64,000 nt of DNA from Tridacna crocea (Eukaryota; Mollusca; Bivalvia; Cardiida; Cardiidae), in the NCBI GenBank assembly GCA_943736015.1, contig OX031072.1:3065501-3129500 (forward strand). Reading direction: 5' to 3'. Within the stretch, counting starts at the first letter, position 1; the number at the start of each line of letters is the position of its first letter. This document shows, piece by piece, positions 10,605-20,403 of this stretch. The position numbers and the translations under genes were made by a program. The notes below the pieces were generated by a model that was given only the letters and a program-made list of their open reading frames with translations, did no database searches and was not told the DNA's origin.

Positions 10605-10786
10605 AAAACAAAATGTCGGACTTTTTGGGATTGGAAATATTTGCAGACAACAAAGATGTGTGGTTCATTTAATGGTACTGATCTTTGCGAGGAGCAAAAA
10701 CATCTTGGGGGAAAGGAGAGGATGCTGGTTACTAGTATTTTCTCTTTTTCCTAGAGTGTTTTGAGAAGGTGTCTTTCTTTAGTTCA
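10605..10786 (+). mobile_element. Worn family A remnant
   Basis: The order TTTTTGGGATTGGAAATATT, TGCAGACAACAAAGATG, hairpin GGAAAGGAGAGGATGCTGGT, AGAAGGTGTCTTTCTTTAG fits a diverged plus-orientation copy without ends. Confidence 0.55.
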
Positions 10787-11012
10787 TTAACCCTTTACCA
10801 CACAATCCCAACTTTTAATGACCCTGACGAAGATACCTTTTGAAAACACTGTGGGAAAAGGAGAAAATGGTAACCACCGTTTTCTTCTTTTCCCACTATG
10901 TTTTCTATTCTTTCTAAAATGAATTTCAATTTTTGAATAACATTCATTTTGTCGTATGTAGATGCTTTCAATTTTGACAAGTCTAAAATTTTATAGTGCA
11001 GTAAAGAGTTAA
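10787..11012 (-). mobile_element. Family A TTAA element
   Basis: TTAACCCTTTACCACACAATCC to TATAGTGCAGTAAAGAGTTAA. The hairpin loop is shortened (AAATGGTAACCACCGTTTTC). Confidence 0.82.
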
Positions 11013-11254
11013 AACACGGGATTGTTAGGTAGAGGGCTAGATATCATAATATGTACTCATTCAATAACAGGGACTTGCAAGCTAACACAGAGCTATGGTT
11101 TTTGAAAATTTGCATTTCAAATGAAAATATTCATCACGATGTAGTTAAACACAAAAGATTTTTTTTACCTAATTTAGATTGTTAGTTTCTCAAGAATAGT
11201 CAGATCTTTGCAGTTTCCATGTTGCTGTACGTAATCATAATTCAGCTTCGTTCT

Positions 11255-11400
11255 TTAACTATTTACCAAACAATAAAATTTTAGACTTGTCCAAATTGAA
11301 AGCATGTGAAGACAACAAAATAAATGTGACTCAAAAATTGAAACTTGGCTTTGACTTTCTTAGGGTTGTTAAAACCAGGGATTCTTTGGCAAAGAATTAA
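11255..11400 (+). mobile_element. Family A TTAA element lacking the hairpin
   Basis: TTAACTATTTACCAAACAAT to TTCTTTGGCAAAGAATTAA, 146 bp. The whole hairpin is deleted between AAACTTGGCTTTG and ACTTTCTTAGGGTT. It shares the right TTAA with the next copy. Confidence 0.72.
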
Positions 11401-11580
11401 TGCAAAAACCCTTTGTTTGAAGACCTAGAAAGAGGATGGCCTTTAAAAAACATGGCGGGAAAAGGAGAAAATTCTGGTGACCAGCATTTTCTTTTTTTCT
11501 CACAATGTTTTCTCTCCTTTTTAAGATGAGTTCCAACATTTGAGCCAGATTTATGCATACGCACAAGCAATCAGTTTTGC
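11397..11580 (-). mobile_element. Worn family A copy adjoining the previous one
   Basis: TTAATGCAAAAACCCTTTG at the left, hairpin ACATGGCGGGAAAAGGAGAA with its complement. The right half is diverged and the right TTAA is missing. Confidence 0.62.
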
Positions 11581-11871
11581 TTTCTTGTATAGAAGTAAGT
11601 AAAAACAGAAGTCAATTATAGAATATCTCTAATATTTCACATTTTTTTCCAAAAGAGTATTGCTTTCATCTTATTTTTCACTCGTTTTGCCAGAAGGAAA
11701 ATAACTCTTTTGATGAAATCCTTTTACATATTCCAGCTCTGTTTTAGTTGCAAGTCTTGTTAAAATATAAAAGGGAATAGAAACAGTAAATTTTGTTAAG
11801 ATATGCTTAAAACTTTCTAAATAGAATAGAATAGAATTTCACCGTACAGGTAATTTCAGGTATACAGTTTT

Positions 11872-12056
11872 ACTCTTTACAAAACAGTCTATGCTTTAAG
11901 GATCTTATAGTAGAAGACTCAAAACCATTTGGAAAAAGCAGAAGTAGTTGGTAACCAGGATATTCCTCGTTTTCAACATTATTTTCTACACTCCTTGAAC
12001 AAATTTCAATTTTTAAGTCAGTCATCTGCAAATGCTTTGAGTTTGACCTAGTTAAT
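11872..12056 (-). mobile_element. Worn family A copy
   Basis: TTTACTCTTTACAAAACAG, a degenerate hairpin around GGTAACCAGG, then GTCATCTGCAAATGCTTTGA. No TTAA ends remain. Confidence 0.6.
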
Positions 12057-12365
12057 GATATACTTCAAATACTACAGGAACAGATTGAGAAAATGAGCAA
12101 TTGATTCCTTTTTGACAGTGCATGTAATTTCAAACTTGTATAGAAAATAGCAGTTTCGGTATTGATGTAAGAACTCCACTGTAACAACTTATATTGTTGA
12201 CTGAAGATACAATAATATTTAATGAAAAAGAAATATATAACTTTTTTTTATGATTGATCTATTTTTCTTTTAATATTGGCTGAATTCATTCAAAACTAGT
12301 TATATTCAGGCAGTCCTTATTTGACATTTCTTTTGTATTCCAAACAAATGACTTCTGGTTCATAT

Positions 12366-12527
12366 TTAATCAATTACCAAACGACAGTGTTTTAGGCTTG
12401 TCCAGATTGAAAGCATTTGCAGATGACAAAATAAAAGGGACTGAAAATTTGAAATTTGTTTTGTGAAGGGTAGAAAACATTGTGGGAAAAGGAGAAAATG
12501 CTGGTTACCTCTTACCTGCAGTTTTCT
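12366..12527 (+). mobile_element. Family A TTAA element, right half missing
   Basis: TTAATCAATTACCAAACGAC, intact left half and left hairpin arm. It breaks off after GCTGGTTACCTCTTACCTG. Confidence 0.72.
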
Positions 12528-12943
12528 CTCTTCAAATTTTAACCAATAGATTTTTTTTCTTTTGTCTATTTCTGTACTATGTGACTGCTTTCTATTCCCT
12601 TCACACTTTAGTTTATAAGGCTCAAATTGATGTTGACAAACGATATGTAACCCATTATTCCAATTCCATTTCATGTATTGTCTAGACATCACTGAATTCA
12701 GGTATGCGTATCAAAATTTTCGGCTACTTTTGCCAAAATGATTTTAGCATTGATATTTCTGAAATGAGTATTTATTGCCTAACTTTTTTTTCTTAGAGAC
12801 TGCTTTTGGCATAAACCCCGAGTTTAGAGGAATAAGATATATGTAAGAAATTCATTGATTATTAGGAGGAATGGGTTACATTTATGGTCATGTATCATTA
12901 TACATGTATGTGAGCCCATTTCCATGCAGAATTTATAGTTCCT

Positions 12944-13174
12944 TTAACCTTTTGCATAAACCAGACAGTTAATGACCTTGAGGGAGAATGGTTTTGAAAA
13001 AATTGTAGAAAAGGAAGAAAATGCTGGTAACCAGCATTTTCTTCTTGTGCCACAATGTTTTTTAGTCTTTGAAAGACATACTTCTATGTTTTGAGTATAA
13101 TTTGATATGTGGTCCTCAAATGCTTACACTTTGGGTAAGTCTGAAACTTTGTGTCGTTGAAAAGAGTTGATTAA
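12944..13174 (-). mobile_element. Family A TTAA element, diverged
   Basis: TTAACCTTTTGCATAAACC to CGTTGAAAAGAGTTGATTAA. The hairpin is present (GGTAACCAGCATTTTCTTC). An extra TTGA lies before the right TTAA. Confidence 0.7.
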
Positions 13175-13343
13175 AACAAAATGGGAAAAAGAACAGTTGC
13201 TTGTTACAAGCAATTTCTCCTTTTGCCAAATTGTTTTCCATGATGCATGTCATTGAAAAAGATGTTTTCTGGTTTGCTAAGTGTTCCATCTCCGGGCCAT
13301 TTGTACAATCATGTCTAAAAGTTAGATGTATGGTAAAGGTTAA
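13171..13343. mobile_element. Short A'/B-like TTAA element
   Basis: Runs from the TTAA at 13171 to GTATGGTAAAGGTTAA at 13343, hairpin AACAGTTGCTTGTTACAAGC then AATTTCTCCTTTTGCC. The loop and the CTCCTTTTGCC arm mix family A and B features. Confidence 0.55.
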
Positions 13344-13653
13344 GTTGATTTTGTAACTTTTACTTGTACTATTAGGTTATTTTGACACCTTTTAGCCCTG
13401 TACTACACAATTCTGATTTTTAATATCAACCCTGTAGGAGAGATCTTTTGAAAACTTTGTAGGAAAAGAAGAAAATGCTGGTTATCAGCATTTTCTCCTT
13501 TTCCCACAATGTTTTGTAAGCTGTCATAGAACAATTCTGTTACTTTATCAACAACTGATTTGTCTATTGTGTTATGGGAGACCACTCCTTCCTGCATGGC
13601 ATACTCCCGATTTAAATACAATACCTGGCTACTGCGTCAGGGAGATATCTCTT

Positions 13654-13707
13654 TGGCTCAGTGGTTAGGGTATTGGCTTTGCGTCCGGGAGTTCGGAGTT
13701 CGAATCC
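13654..13707 (+). promoter_or_regulatory. Pol III type 2 promoter (A and B boxes) in 5' LTR of TRIM copy 2
   Basis: Box A TGGCTCAGTGG at 13654-13664 fits TRGYNNARNNG at every position. Box B AGTTCGAATCC at 13697-13707 matches 10 of 11 bases of GGTTCGANTCC. The spacing of 32 bases is tRNA-like. The same boxes occur in all four LTRs (for example 13978-13988 and 14021-14031). Confidence 0.75.
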
Positions 13708-13775
13708 TGCTCCGATCCTTATTTCTGCCATGCATTTATTCATTTGTTTCTTTGTTACGGACTTCGTTCGTAAGA

Positions 13776-13793
13776 TGGGGGCTCGTCCGGGAT
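13776..13793 (+). other. tRNA-Pro primer-binding site of TRIM copy 2
   Basis: TGGGGGCTCGTCCGGGAT begins at the first base after the 5' LTR. It is complementary over 18 bases to the 3' end of animal tRNA-Pro including CCA, the primer also used by many gammaretroviruses. Confidence 0.9.
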
Positions 13794-13880
13794 TGGCCAT
13801 TGAGCCATTAATCCCATTTGTTGTCCAAAATCGGACTTCCTGCCTAATAAGGCTTTGAGTCATCAATAAATGATGACTTT

Positions 13881-13891
13881 AAGAGGGGGTG
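13881..13891 (+). other. Polypurine tract of TRIM copy 2
   Basis: AAGAGGGGGTG lies immediately before the TGTTA start of the 3' LTR. The same tract on the minus strand at 2495-2505 precedes the 3' LTR of copy 1. Confidence 0.8.
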
Positions 13892-13977
13892 TGTTATGAG
13901 AGACCACTCCTTCCTGCATGGCATATACTCCCGATTTAAATACAATACCTGGCTACTGCGTCAGGGAGATATCTCTT

Positions 13978-14031
13978 TGGCTCAGTGGTTAGGGTATTGG
14001 CTTTGCGTCCGGGAGTTTGGAGTTCGAATCC
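13978..14031 (+). promoter_or_regulatory. Pol III type 2 promoter in 3' LTR of TRIM copy 2
   Basis: Box A at 13978-13988 and box B at 14021-14031, with the same sequence and spacing as in the 5' LTR. A transcript from here would start near GATATCTC in the LTR. Confidence 0.7.
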
Positions 14032-14192
14032 CGCTCCGATCCTTATTTCTGCCATGCATTTATTCATTTGTTTCTTTGTTACGGACTTCGTTTGTAAGAA
14101 TTGCAAATACTTTGTATTTTGATGAGCCTAAGATTTCATACTTAGGTGAAGAGTTAATTCTTAGAGTAACAAGCACAACTAACGATTCTTTT

Positions 14193-14275
14193 GCAGACAG
14201 TGTGGATCAAGATCAGACTGCAATAAACTTAGAGTCTAATCTTGTATTTACACTTTCTGCTTTTTCGTGACATAT
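14193..14275. repeat. GATCAAGATCAGACTGCA hairpin element, worn
   Basis: GCAGACAGTGTGGATCAAGA, TCAGACTGCAATAAAC; the right arm is diverged (GTCTAATCTTGTATTTACAC). Confidence 0.6.
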
Positions 14276-14352
14276 ACCCCCCAAAAGTTGCAATATAATT
14301 TCAGTTTTTCCAAGTTGAAAAATTCAACTTCAACATTTCATTGCTCAAAGGG

Positions 14353-14530
14353 TTAACTTTAGACCAAATGAAAAAAACTTCAGATTTGCTTGAATCAAAA
14401 GCATTTGCAGAAAACAAAATGAATGTGACTCAAAGATTGAAGCTTGTTTTTGAAAAAGGGAATAAACATTTTTGGAAAAGGAGAAAATGCTAGTTACCAG
14501 CATTTTCATCTTTTCCAACAATGTTCTAAT
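14353..14530 (+). mobile_element. Family A element, right end lost
   Basis: TTAACTTTAGACCAAATGAA, GAATCAAAAGCATTTGCAGA, hairpin to CCAACAATGTTC. Then it diverges. Confidence 0.65.
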
Positions 14531-14555
14531 TCTTCCCTTATGTTAAACCTGTTCC

Positions 14556-14976
14556 TTACTATCTGAAGTTTTACAAACTCTTAGGGAGAAATCATTTGAA
14601 AACATTGTGGTTAACTCTTTCCCAAACAATCCCTGGTTTTTATTGGTCTGGAATACTAGCCTATTGAAAACATGGGAAAAGGAGAAAATGCTGGTAACCA
14701 GCATTTTCTCCTTTTCCCACAATGTTTTCTACCCTATCATAGACAGAAATCTTTTCAGCAAGAGTTGAATTGTCGTCTGCAAATGCTTTCAATTTGGTCT
14801 AGTCCAAAAGTTTGTCGTTTGGGAAATGGTTTAAGGAGAAAAGGCTGGTAACAAGCGTTTTCTCCTTTTTCCACTGTGTTCTCTACCATTTTAAAGACCA
14901 AGAGCATCATTGAGCTACATATGCAAATGCATTTGATTTAGACAAGTCTTTTGTTGTTTGTGTAAAGAGCTAACCC
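14556..14976 (-). mobile_element. Family A element carrying another copy in its hairpin
   Basis: The outer copy is seen as TACAAACTCTTAGGGAGAAA, GAAAACATTGTGG before 14611 and GGAGAAAAGGCTGGTAACAA after 14834. It ends TGTAAAGAGCTAA. The inner copy interrupts it at a TTAA exactly in the left hairpin arm. Confidence 0.75.
14611..14834 (-). mobile_element. Family A TTAA element nested in a hairpin arm
   Basis: TTAACTCTTTCCCAAACAATCC to CGTTTGGGAAATGGTTTAA. It lies between GTGG and GGAG of the outer copy with TTAA at both borders. The outer sequence is continuous when one TTAA is kept. Confidence 0.83.
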
Positions 14977-15198
14977 TTTACCACACAATGATGACTTTAA
15001 ACACCCCTGAAAGAGAAAGCTTTTGAAAACATTGTACCAAAAGGAGAAAAAGCTGGTTACCAGCATTTTGTCCTTTACCCACAATGTGTTCCACCCTATC
15101 AACGAAAAGTCTTTTGATATGAGACACACTGGAGCTGTCATCTAAAATTACTTTCAATTCGGACAGGTCTCAAATTTTTTTGTGTGGTAAAGGGTTTA
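14970..15198 (-). mobile_element. Family A TTAA element
   Basis: CTAACCCTTTACCACACAATG to TGTGTGGTAAAGGGTTTAG. The hairpin has TTGTACCAAAAGG on the left arm and TCCTTTACCCACAATG on the right. Both TTAA ends are mutated. Confidence 0.75.
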
Positions 15199-15589
15199 GA
15201 ACAAGTTTTCCATCCATTTTGTTACTGTTTGTTATCTTTGCCTAATATGTTTCTTGTGACATTTTCTTTTGCTTTTTCAAAACTATTTATGAGTAGCTTT
15301 CAAGACAAAGAAAGAATTTCATGAATATCATTTATTGCAGTGGATGGAAAAAAATTTGATTAGGATTCATACTGCTTTATTGAGCAAATGTCAACATTTT
15401 TGTCATACCTTTTCCATTTAGGCAATCAAGAAAAGTGTTTCTTGAAAAAATGCTTTTTGAAAGCTATTTTCATCGTAGACATATATATTGTTATGGCTGC
15501 TCATAAATGGACCAAACTTGGTCACTGTGTAAATGTATATGTAATCGTCAAGGTGCCTTCACAAGTATAATTGTATTTGGGGCCAATGC
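15199..15589. other. No gene seen
   Basis: T-rich unique DNA. The longest open frame (about 60 codons) has no recognisable content. Confidence 0.45.
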
Positions 15590-15640
15590 AAAGATCAGAC
15601 TGCACAAAATGTGCAGTCTGATCGTTGATCTACACTGTCC
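15590..15640. repeat. GATCAGACTGCA hairpin element
   Basis: Perfect 14 bp stem 15593-15606 and 15610-15623 with loop AAA (GATCAGACTGCACA). The outer TGATCTACACTGTCC is present on the right only. Confidence 0.7.
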
Positions 15641-15888
15641 ACTTTACTGTCCATTCTGGAGAAAAGCAGCCTTAAAATTGGCATTACGTCGGTCTTAATT
15701 TTAGACTGACAATACCTGCTAGGAATATTTGGTGCTTTGGGGAAAAATATATAATAAACAACAGAGATGGCAATAATAACCAGCACTGCAATGATTTAAC
15801 CCTTAAGCTTCTAAGTGCAACTCACTGACCCTTTGTGGGCAGCATTTTCTTTTTTGGAAAAAAATCTTCCTTTCTCTTTCAGTAGAGG

Positions 15889-16108
15889 TTTAACCCATTA
15901 CCACACAATCCCTACTTTTGCCGTCCCTGAGAAAGAAGCCTTTTGAAAACACTGTGGGAAAAGGAGAAAATGCTGGTAACCAGCATTTTCTCCTTTTACC
16001 ACAGTGTTTTCTACCATTCCCAGAACAAATTTCAATTTTTCAGTCACCTTTATTTTGTCGTCTACAAATGCTTTCAATTTGCACCAGTCTATAAATTTTA
16101 AGAGTTAA
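15889..16108 (-). mobile_element. Family A TTAA element
   Basis: TTAACCCATTACCACACAATCC, perfect hairpin, TCGTCTACAAATGCTTTCAA. The GTGTGGTA part of the right end is deleted, leaving AAATTTTAAGAGTTAA. Confidence 0.8.
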
Positions 16109-16361
16109 GGTTTTACTATCGGACACTTGTGTTCTCTGGTTATTCTCTTATTTGTAGTTATTTTCATACAAAAGCCAAATTATCAGTCAAATTGTTCATA
16201 ATTAGGAAACAGTTTTGGTATTTCTTTCCCTTTTTAGGGTGTAAGAGATTTTTTAAGATTATTATTAACCAAAGAATTTTAGTGCTGGTTCTCTGTTGCC
16301 ATCTTCGTCATGCTTTATCCTATTTAGGGTTCCTGTTGTCAAAATTCTTTGTAAAAGTGCA

Positions 16362-16790
16362 GGGAACCAAAGGGGCCCCACGACCATGTAACGCTAGTGC
16401 CATTGGGAGAGTAACTTGGTTTGGGTGAGACTTTTGGTGAGTTATTCCCCTTGAATGACTCTTTTAACCAAGTTTGTGTATGGGTAGCTGATTCCCACTG
16501 GGATTGTAATGATGTGTTCTTACTGCACAATACCAATGTGTATTTTATAGTGAGCTCTTGTGAGGAAGTAGAGTCCTTTGGTGATAATGATGTATGAGCC
16601 AATGTGGACCAGCAGTATAAAACGGGGAAGTTCACGAGGAAAACCTCTGTACTTGTTGTAGTACTGTGGAGTTTATGTATCTCTGTGGTGTTGACTGGAA
16701 ATGACTTTGATTCAATCTGGCCTTGAGACATCTGCATCCAGTGTTCTGAATTTGGGTTTAAGGTGTAGTTATTTCCTTTAGGAATCAACG
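16362..16790 (-). repeat. Unrecognised dispersed repeat F, copy 1, with 149-codon open frame
   Basis: Homologous, in opposite orientation, to 23885-24250. The minus strand is open for 149 codons from 16788 to 16342, with CSKNTSLQSQWESATHTQTW and LKESFKGN. In the other copy the matching part is CSKNTLLQSRWEF and ESFKGN with stops elsewhere. It is Ser/Thr-rich with no domain I know. It could be an exon-like piece of a mobile element or a chance frame. Confidence 0.55.
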
Positions 16791-16989
16791 TTTGCTTGTG
16801 CTATCTCCCAATATGTATGTGCATCTTGTAGCTGCAAAACAGTGCTTATGGCCCTATTTTTGTGCTTTTATTCATACTTGTATGTTTTACTACAATTACT
16901 TCTGTTAGCTCGCAACACACTGTCCTAAATACAGATAAATAAATGAATGAAAACTTCACCCATGTAATAGATCTACCTACTAAATTTAT

Positions 16990-17150
16990 ATTTCAGAAAA
17001 TCAGTTTTGGAGAAAGAGTAAGGCAGGAAGTCAGCATTTTCACCTTTTCCCTCAATATTTTCCACCTTTTCAAAGACAAATTTTATTATAGCCATATTAA
17101 ATTTGTTGTCTGGGAATGCATAAGATTTGGAAAAGTAGAATATTGTAGCC
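16990..17150 (-). mobile_element. Worn family A remnant
   Basis: GGAGAAAGAGTAAGGCAGGA, CAGCATTTTCACCTTTTCCC, TTGTCTGGGAATGCATAAG give the order of a minus copy without ends. Confidence 0.5.
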
Positions 17151-17162
17151 TTTGGAGGAGTG

Positions 17163-17250
17163 GCATGGGGAAGAATATAGACAAATAAAAATAAATGAAT
17201 GAAAGATAATAATTGATTGAAAAAAAAAAGATAAATAAATGAATGAATAT
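17163..17250. repeat. AATG/AAT-rich simple repeat
   Basis: AAATAAAAATAAATGAATGA and GATAAATAAATGAATGAATA with an A-run between. Probably the tail of a lost retroposon. Confidence 0.6.
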
Positions 17251-17610
17251 TCAACCCCTGAACAGAATACCTCCTGAAACAAGATTGCAGCAGGTGACTG
17301 ATAATATACTTGCGTAAAGATCTAACAGGATTTAAAAGAAATAAAAAAAGAGAAAAGAAGAAACTTATTAATGTTTGTAATACAGTTTATTGAAAAAATA
17401 CTGTACTGTATAAGACGGTTCTAATGAGTACCCGCAACATTGGATTTAGAGGAGAATAATTAATATTTTCTATTTTGAAATCAAAATCACTCCCTCTATT
17501 TTGAGCTTTTATCTCAAGTTAAAATTTTATTTGCAATTCGGTGATTGAATGCAATGCAAAAGGATCTTAGTTATTAAAGGGTGTTTTTCCGGTATTTTTT
17601 TTCTCCCATA
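17251..17610. other. No gene seen
   Basis: Low-complexity A/T-rich sequence, nothing recognisable. Confidence 0.45.
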
Positions 17611-17839
17611 TTAACCCTTTACCAAACAATCCCTGGTTTTTACAACCCTGAGATAGAAGCCTTTTGAGAACATTGAAGGAAAAGGAGAAAATGCTGGTAA
17701 CCAGCATTTTCTCCTTTTCCCACAAGGTTTTCTCCCCTGGTGGAAACAAATTTCCATTTTTGGGTTACTTTTATTTTATAGTCTGCAAGTGGTTTCAATA
17801 TACACCAGTCTAAAACTTTATCGTTTGGTAAAGGGTTAA
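17611..17839 (-). mobile_element. Family A TTAA element, full length
   Basis: TTAACCCTTTACCAAACAATCC to CGTTTGGTAAAGGGTTAA, 229 bp, one of the best kept copies and close to a consensus for the AAAC-ended subtype. Confidence 0.87.
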
Positions 17840-18193
17840 TGCATGGAATTTTGGTTCATCCTTGGGATCAAAGTACATTAATGGTAATTGATATTTGAAT
17901 TATAGTGGTCTACATGCTAATTTTACTGCTTGATAGTTGTTGAGTAGTCGGAATCTACTTGGTTCACCATCTTTTCCGATTCATTATTCTCACTTCATGC
18001 TTTGCACAACCAGACACTTGAGAATCCATCTGTCTGCGATGTCTTTGAACATATTTCACTTTTGGTGCATTCTAAAAGAATAGTCGTCTGCCAGATCCTT
18101 AGTCATACGGGCATTAGGTGTAATGAAAAGGCGGACATAACTGCCAACTTGGTATTGTCCCTTCCCCCAATTATAAAGTTCCATACACAAATT

Positions 18194-18424
18194 TTAACAT
18201 TTTACACCGTAAGGCATTTGTATGGTATCTCTAATTGACCCTAAATAACAGCAAGGATGAAGCTGTTTCTTATGTGTATATGACACCTTTTGATAGCATA
18301 GAAAACATTAGCATAGAAAACATTGTGGCAAAGGTGACGAGCAATTTCACCTTTTGCCACAATGTTTTCCAAAGGCTCATACAAGCAATGTGTAGAAATG
18401 AATATCTATGGAGTAAAGGGTTAA
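18194..18424 (+). mobile_element. Family B TTAA element
   Basis: TTAACATTTTACACCGTAAG to GGAGTAAAGGGTTAA. An internal 15 bp duplication (AGCATAGAAAACATT twice) precedes the hairpin, and the loop is shortened to GTGACGAGC. Confidence 0.83.
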
Positions 18425-18596
18425 ACCTTCTTTTTATCTTCTATCCTATCTTCTTGGCAATTACAATGGAATGCTGATATTTTTGCCAAGTTACATTCAG
18501 TAAAACTAGTCCTATGTGAATGGTACCCCGTTTACAGGTCCATTCACCGAAAGGGTTAATACTTGCCCTGTTAAAACCTGTCCTTGTCCTTCATAC

Positions 18597-18806
18597 TAAT
18601 ATATTAGGCTTGTCTAAATGGAAATCATTTGCAGACAACAAAATAAAAGTGACTGAAAATTTGAAATTTGTTTTGTGAACAGTAGAAAACATTGTGGGAA
18701 AAGGAGAAAATGCTGGTCACCAGCATTTTCTCCTTTTCCCACAATGTTTTCTAAAGGCTTCTTTCTCAGGCTCGTCAAAAGTAGGGATTGTGTGGTAACG
18801 GGTTAA
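18597..18806 (+). mobile_element. Family A element, left end worn
   Basis: TAATATATTAGGCTTGTCTA at the left, perfect hairpin with GCTGGTCACCAGC, right end GTGTGGTAACGGGTTAA. Confidence 0.75.
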
Positions 18807-19588
18807 GCCCTGCAATGCGCCCCTCTTGACTGTGTGGATCTTCTTCTAGTTCGTTCCAAACACTTTAATGTTCACAGTATGAGAGATCTCTTTGATTTTG
18901 TCAACACTGAGGCAATTATTGCCTTCCTTAAGAAGATTGGACTTTATACAGAACTGCGACATGGTTTATAAAACCTTTTATTCCTATTTAGGAATTTTTC
19001 CTCCTGTCACTGTATACTAGTATATAGTTTATTTCCTTTACAGAATCATTTCATTATACATCTTTCATCATGAATTCATTTCTCATATTTTTACATTCTA
19101 TTTATATCATGATTTTCAGGTTTATATTTTATCATGCAAAATTTATGATCTTGGATGTAAATGAATTAATAATTCCACAAAAGGTCATTTTAGTTTAGCT
19201 GCTGGTATTTGAGAGTACAAAATCTGTATGTTTGAAAATTTCATCTGGATACTGTATACAGTATCAGACATTCAAATAGATCAGAAATACAGATGAATTC
19301 CAGCAAAACTGTCACCAATGACAGATCAAGGCATACGAGAAAGGTTGTCGATCTATTCAGGGACATTGCTTTTCACAAGGAGACCTTATGCAGATTTGTA
19401 ATATTAAAAAAAAAACCAATACTTTTATTCATATTTGAACTATTTTATATTTATCAGTGCATATCTATTTTATTTCCATTGAAGTATCATCTCTTAAGAC
19501 ATCTTCATCATATACTACTGTCACACATTCTTACATCCTATTCTATACCTCATTGGATTTCTTCCTTTTTGCGTGCTAAATGACTCTA
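18807..19588. other. No gene seen
   Basis: CTGTATACAGTATCAGACA near 19250 is a small palindrome (ACTGTATACAGT). The 96-codon open frame at 19293 is low-complexity and I do not support it. Confidence 0.4.
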
Positions 19589-19595
19589 GATGTCC

Positions 19596-19852
19596 ACGGG
19601 CGGATCCAGAGGGGGGGACCGGGGGTCCAGACCCCCCCTGGAATTTTGGCAAAAATGTGGTTGTGAAAATGAATTAAAAGAAAAAAAGTTCTAAATGTGG
19701 AGAACTCCTCATGGTTAGAACTGGAAACACTGACTTTTTTTGTGAACGGCTAACATCAGCTGAAATCCGGAAATCAATTAAAGTATCATATAATAGGACG
19801 AGTGCGTTTTCGGTAGGACCTCCCCTGAGAAAAATGTCTGGATCCGCGCATG
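19596..19852. mobile_element. Short element with GGCGGATCCAGA inverted ends (hAT-like?)
   Basis: Left end CGGGCGGATCCAGAG, right end CTGGATCCGCGCATG, about 257 bp with a GGGGGTCCAGACCCCCCC palindrome near the left end. GATGTCC (19589) and GATGTCT (19853) flank it, close to an 8 bp duplication. Class is a guess. Confidence 0.65.
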
Positions 19853-19919
19853 GATGTCTGTGCACCCAAAAAACTAAAACACCATACACTCATTCATTCA
19901 TTCATTTGTACTTTACTGG

Positions 19920-20085
19920 GGGCTAGCCCAATAGCTCAACAATACTGGTAGCTTGAAATCCAGGGCAAGGGCCCAGCTCAACCAATCTCTTTCTATGTAT
20001 TGACAATATTTATAGCGAGAGAATTCATTCCTTTGACAAGGCTAATTGTTTCTCAAAGCATGGTTGAGAGAGCAGCCAGTGAATT
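19920..20085 (+). mobile_element. Worn tRNA-SINE
   Basis: CTAGCCCAATAGCTCAACAA resembles the AGCCCCATAGCTCAGTCGG head. Further on, GAGAGCAGCCAGTG matches the body. The B box is lost. Confidence 0.5.
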
Positions 20086-20173
20086 TTGAAAGATTATAAT
20101 GCAAAAATGTGGTAAAAGAAACTTCATTAAAGCACAGATAGGTGCAGTGGTAGACTGATGTGAAATTGCTGAA

Positions 20174-20403
20174 TTAACCCTTTACTCCATAGATACTCAT
20201 TTCTACGTATTGCTTGTTGAAGCCTTTTGAAAACATTGTGGCAAAAGGTGAAATTGCCCGTGACCAGCAATTTCACCTTTTGTCACAATGTTTTCTATGC
20301 TATCAAAAGGTGTCTTTTTACATATAAGAAACGGCTTCATCTTTGCTGTTATTTAGGGTCATTCAGAGTTACCATAGAAATGCCTTACGGGGTAAAGGGT
20401 TAA
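20174..20403 (-). mobile_element. Family B TTAA element, reverse orientation
   Basis: TTAACCCTTTACTCCATAGA to CCTTACGGGGTAAAGGGTTAA, with GTGAAATTGCCCGTGACCAG in the hairpin. Confidence 0.85.

Larger units (their letters stand above)
13570..14099 (+). mobile_element. TRIM (miniature LTR retrotransposon), copy 2
   Basis: 530 bp: 5' LTR 13570-13775 (206 bp), primer-binding site directly after it at 13776-13793, 87 bp interior, polypurine tract 13881-13891, 3' LTR 13892-14099 (208 bp). The 4 bp duplication ATTG flanks it (13566-13569 and 14100-14103). The LTRs differ by a 2 bp indel and a few substitutions. It is inserted in the right half of a family A element (13392-14157). No coding capacity. 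Confidence 0.9.
13392..14157 (-). mobile_element. Family A element split by TRIM copy 2
   Basis: The left part 13392-13569 (TTAGCCCTGTACTACACAAT, full hairpin, TTATCAACAACTG) and the right part 14104-14157 (CAAATACTTTGTATTTTGAT ... TTAGGTGAAGAGTTAA) form one worn copy once the TRIM and one ATTG are removed. Confidence 0.75.
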
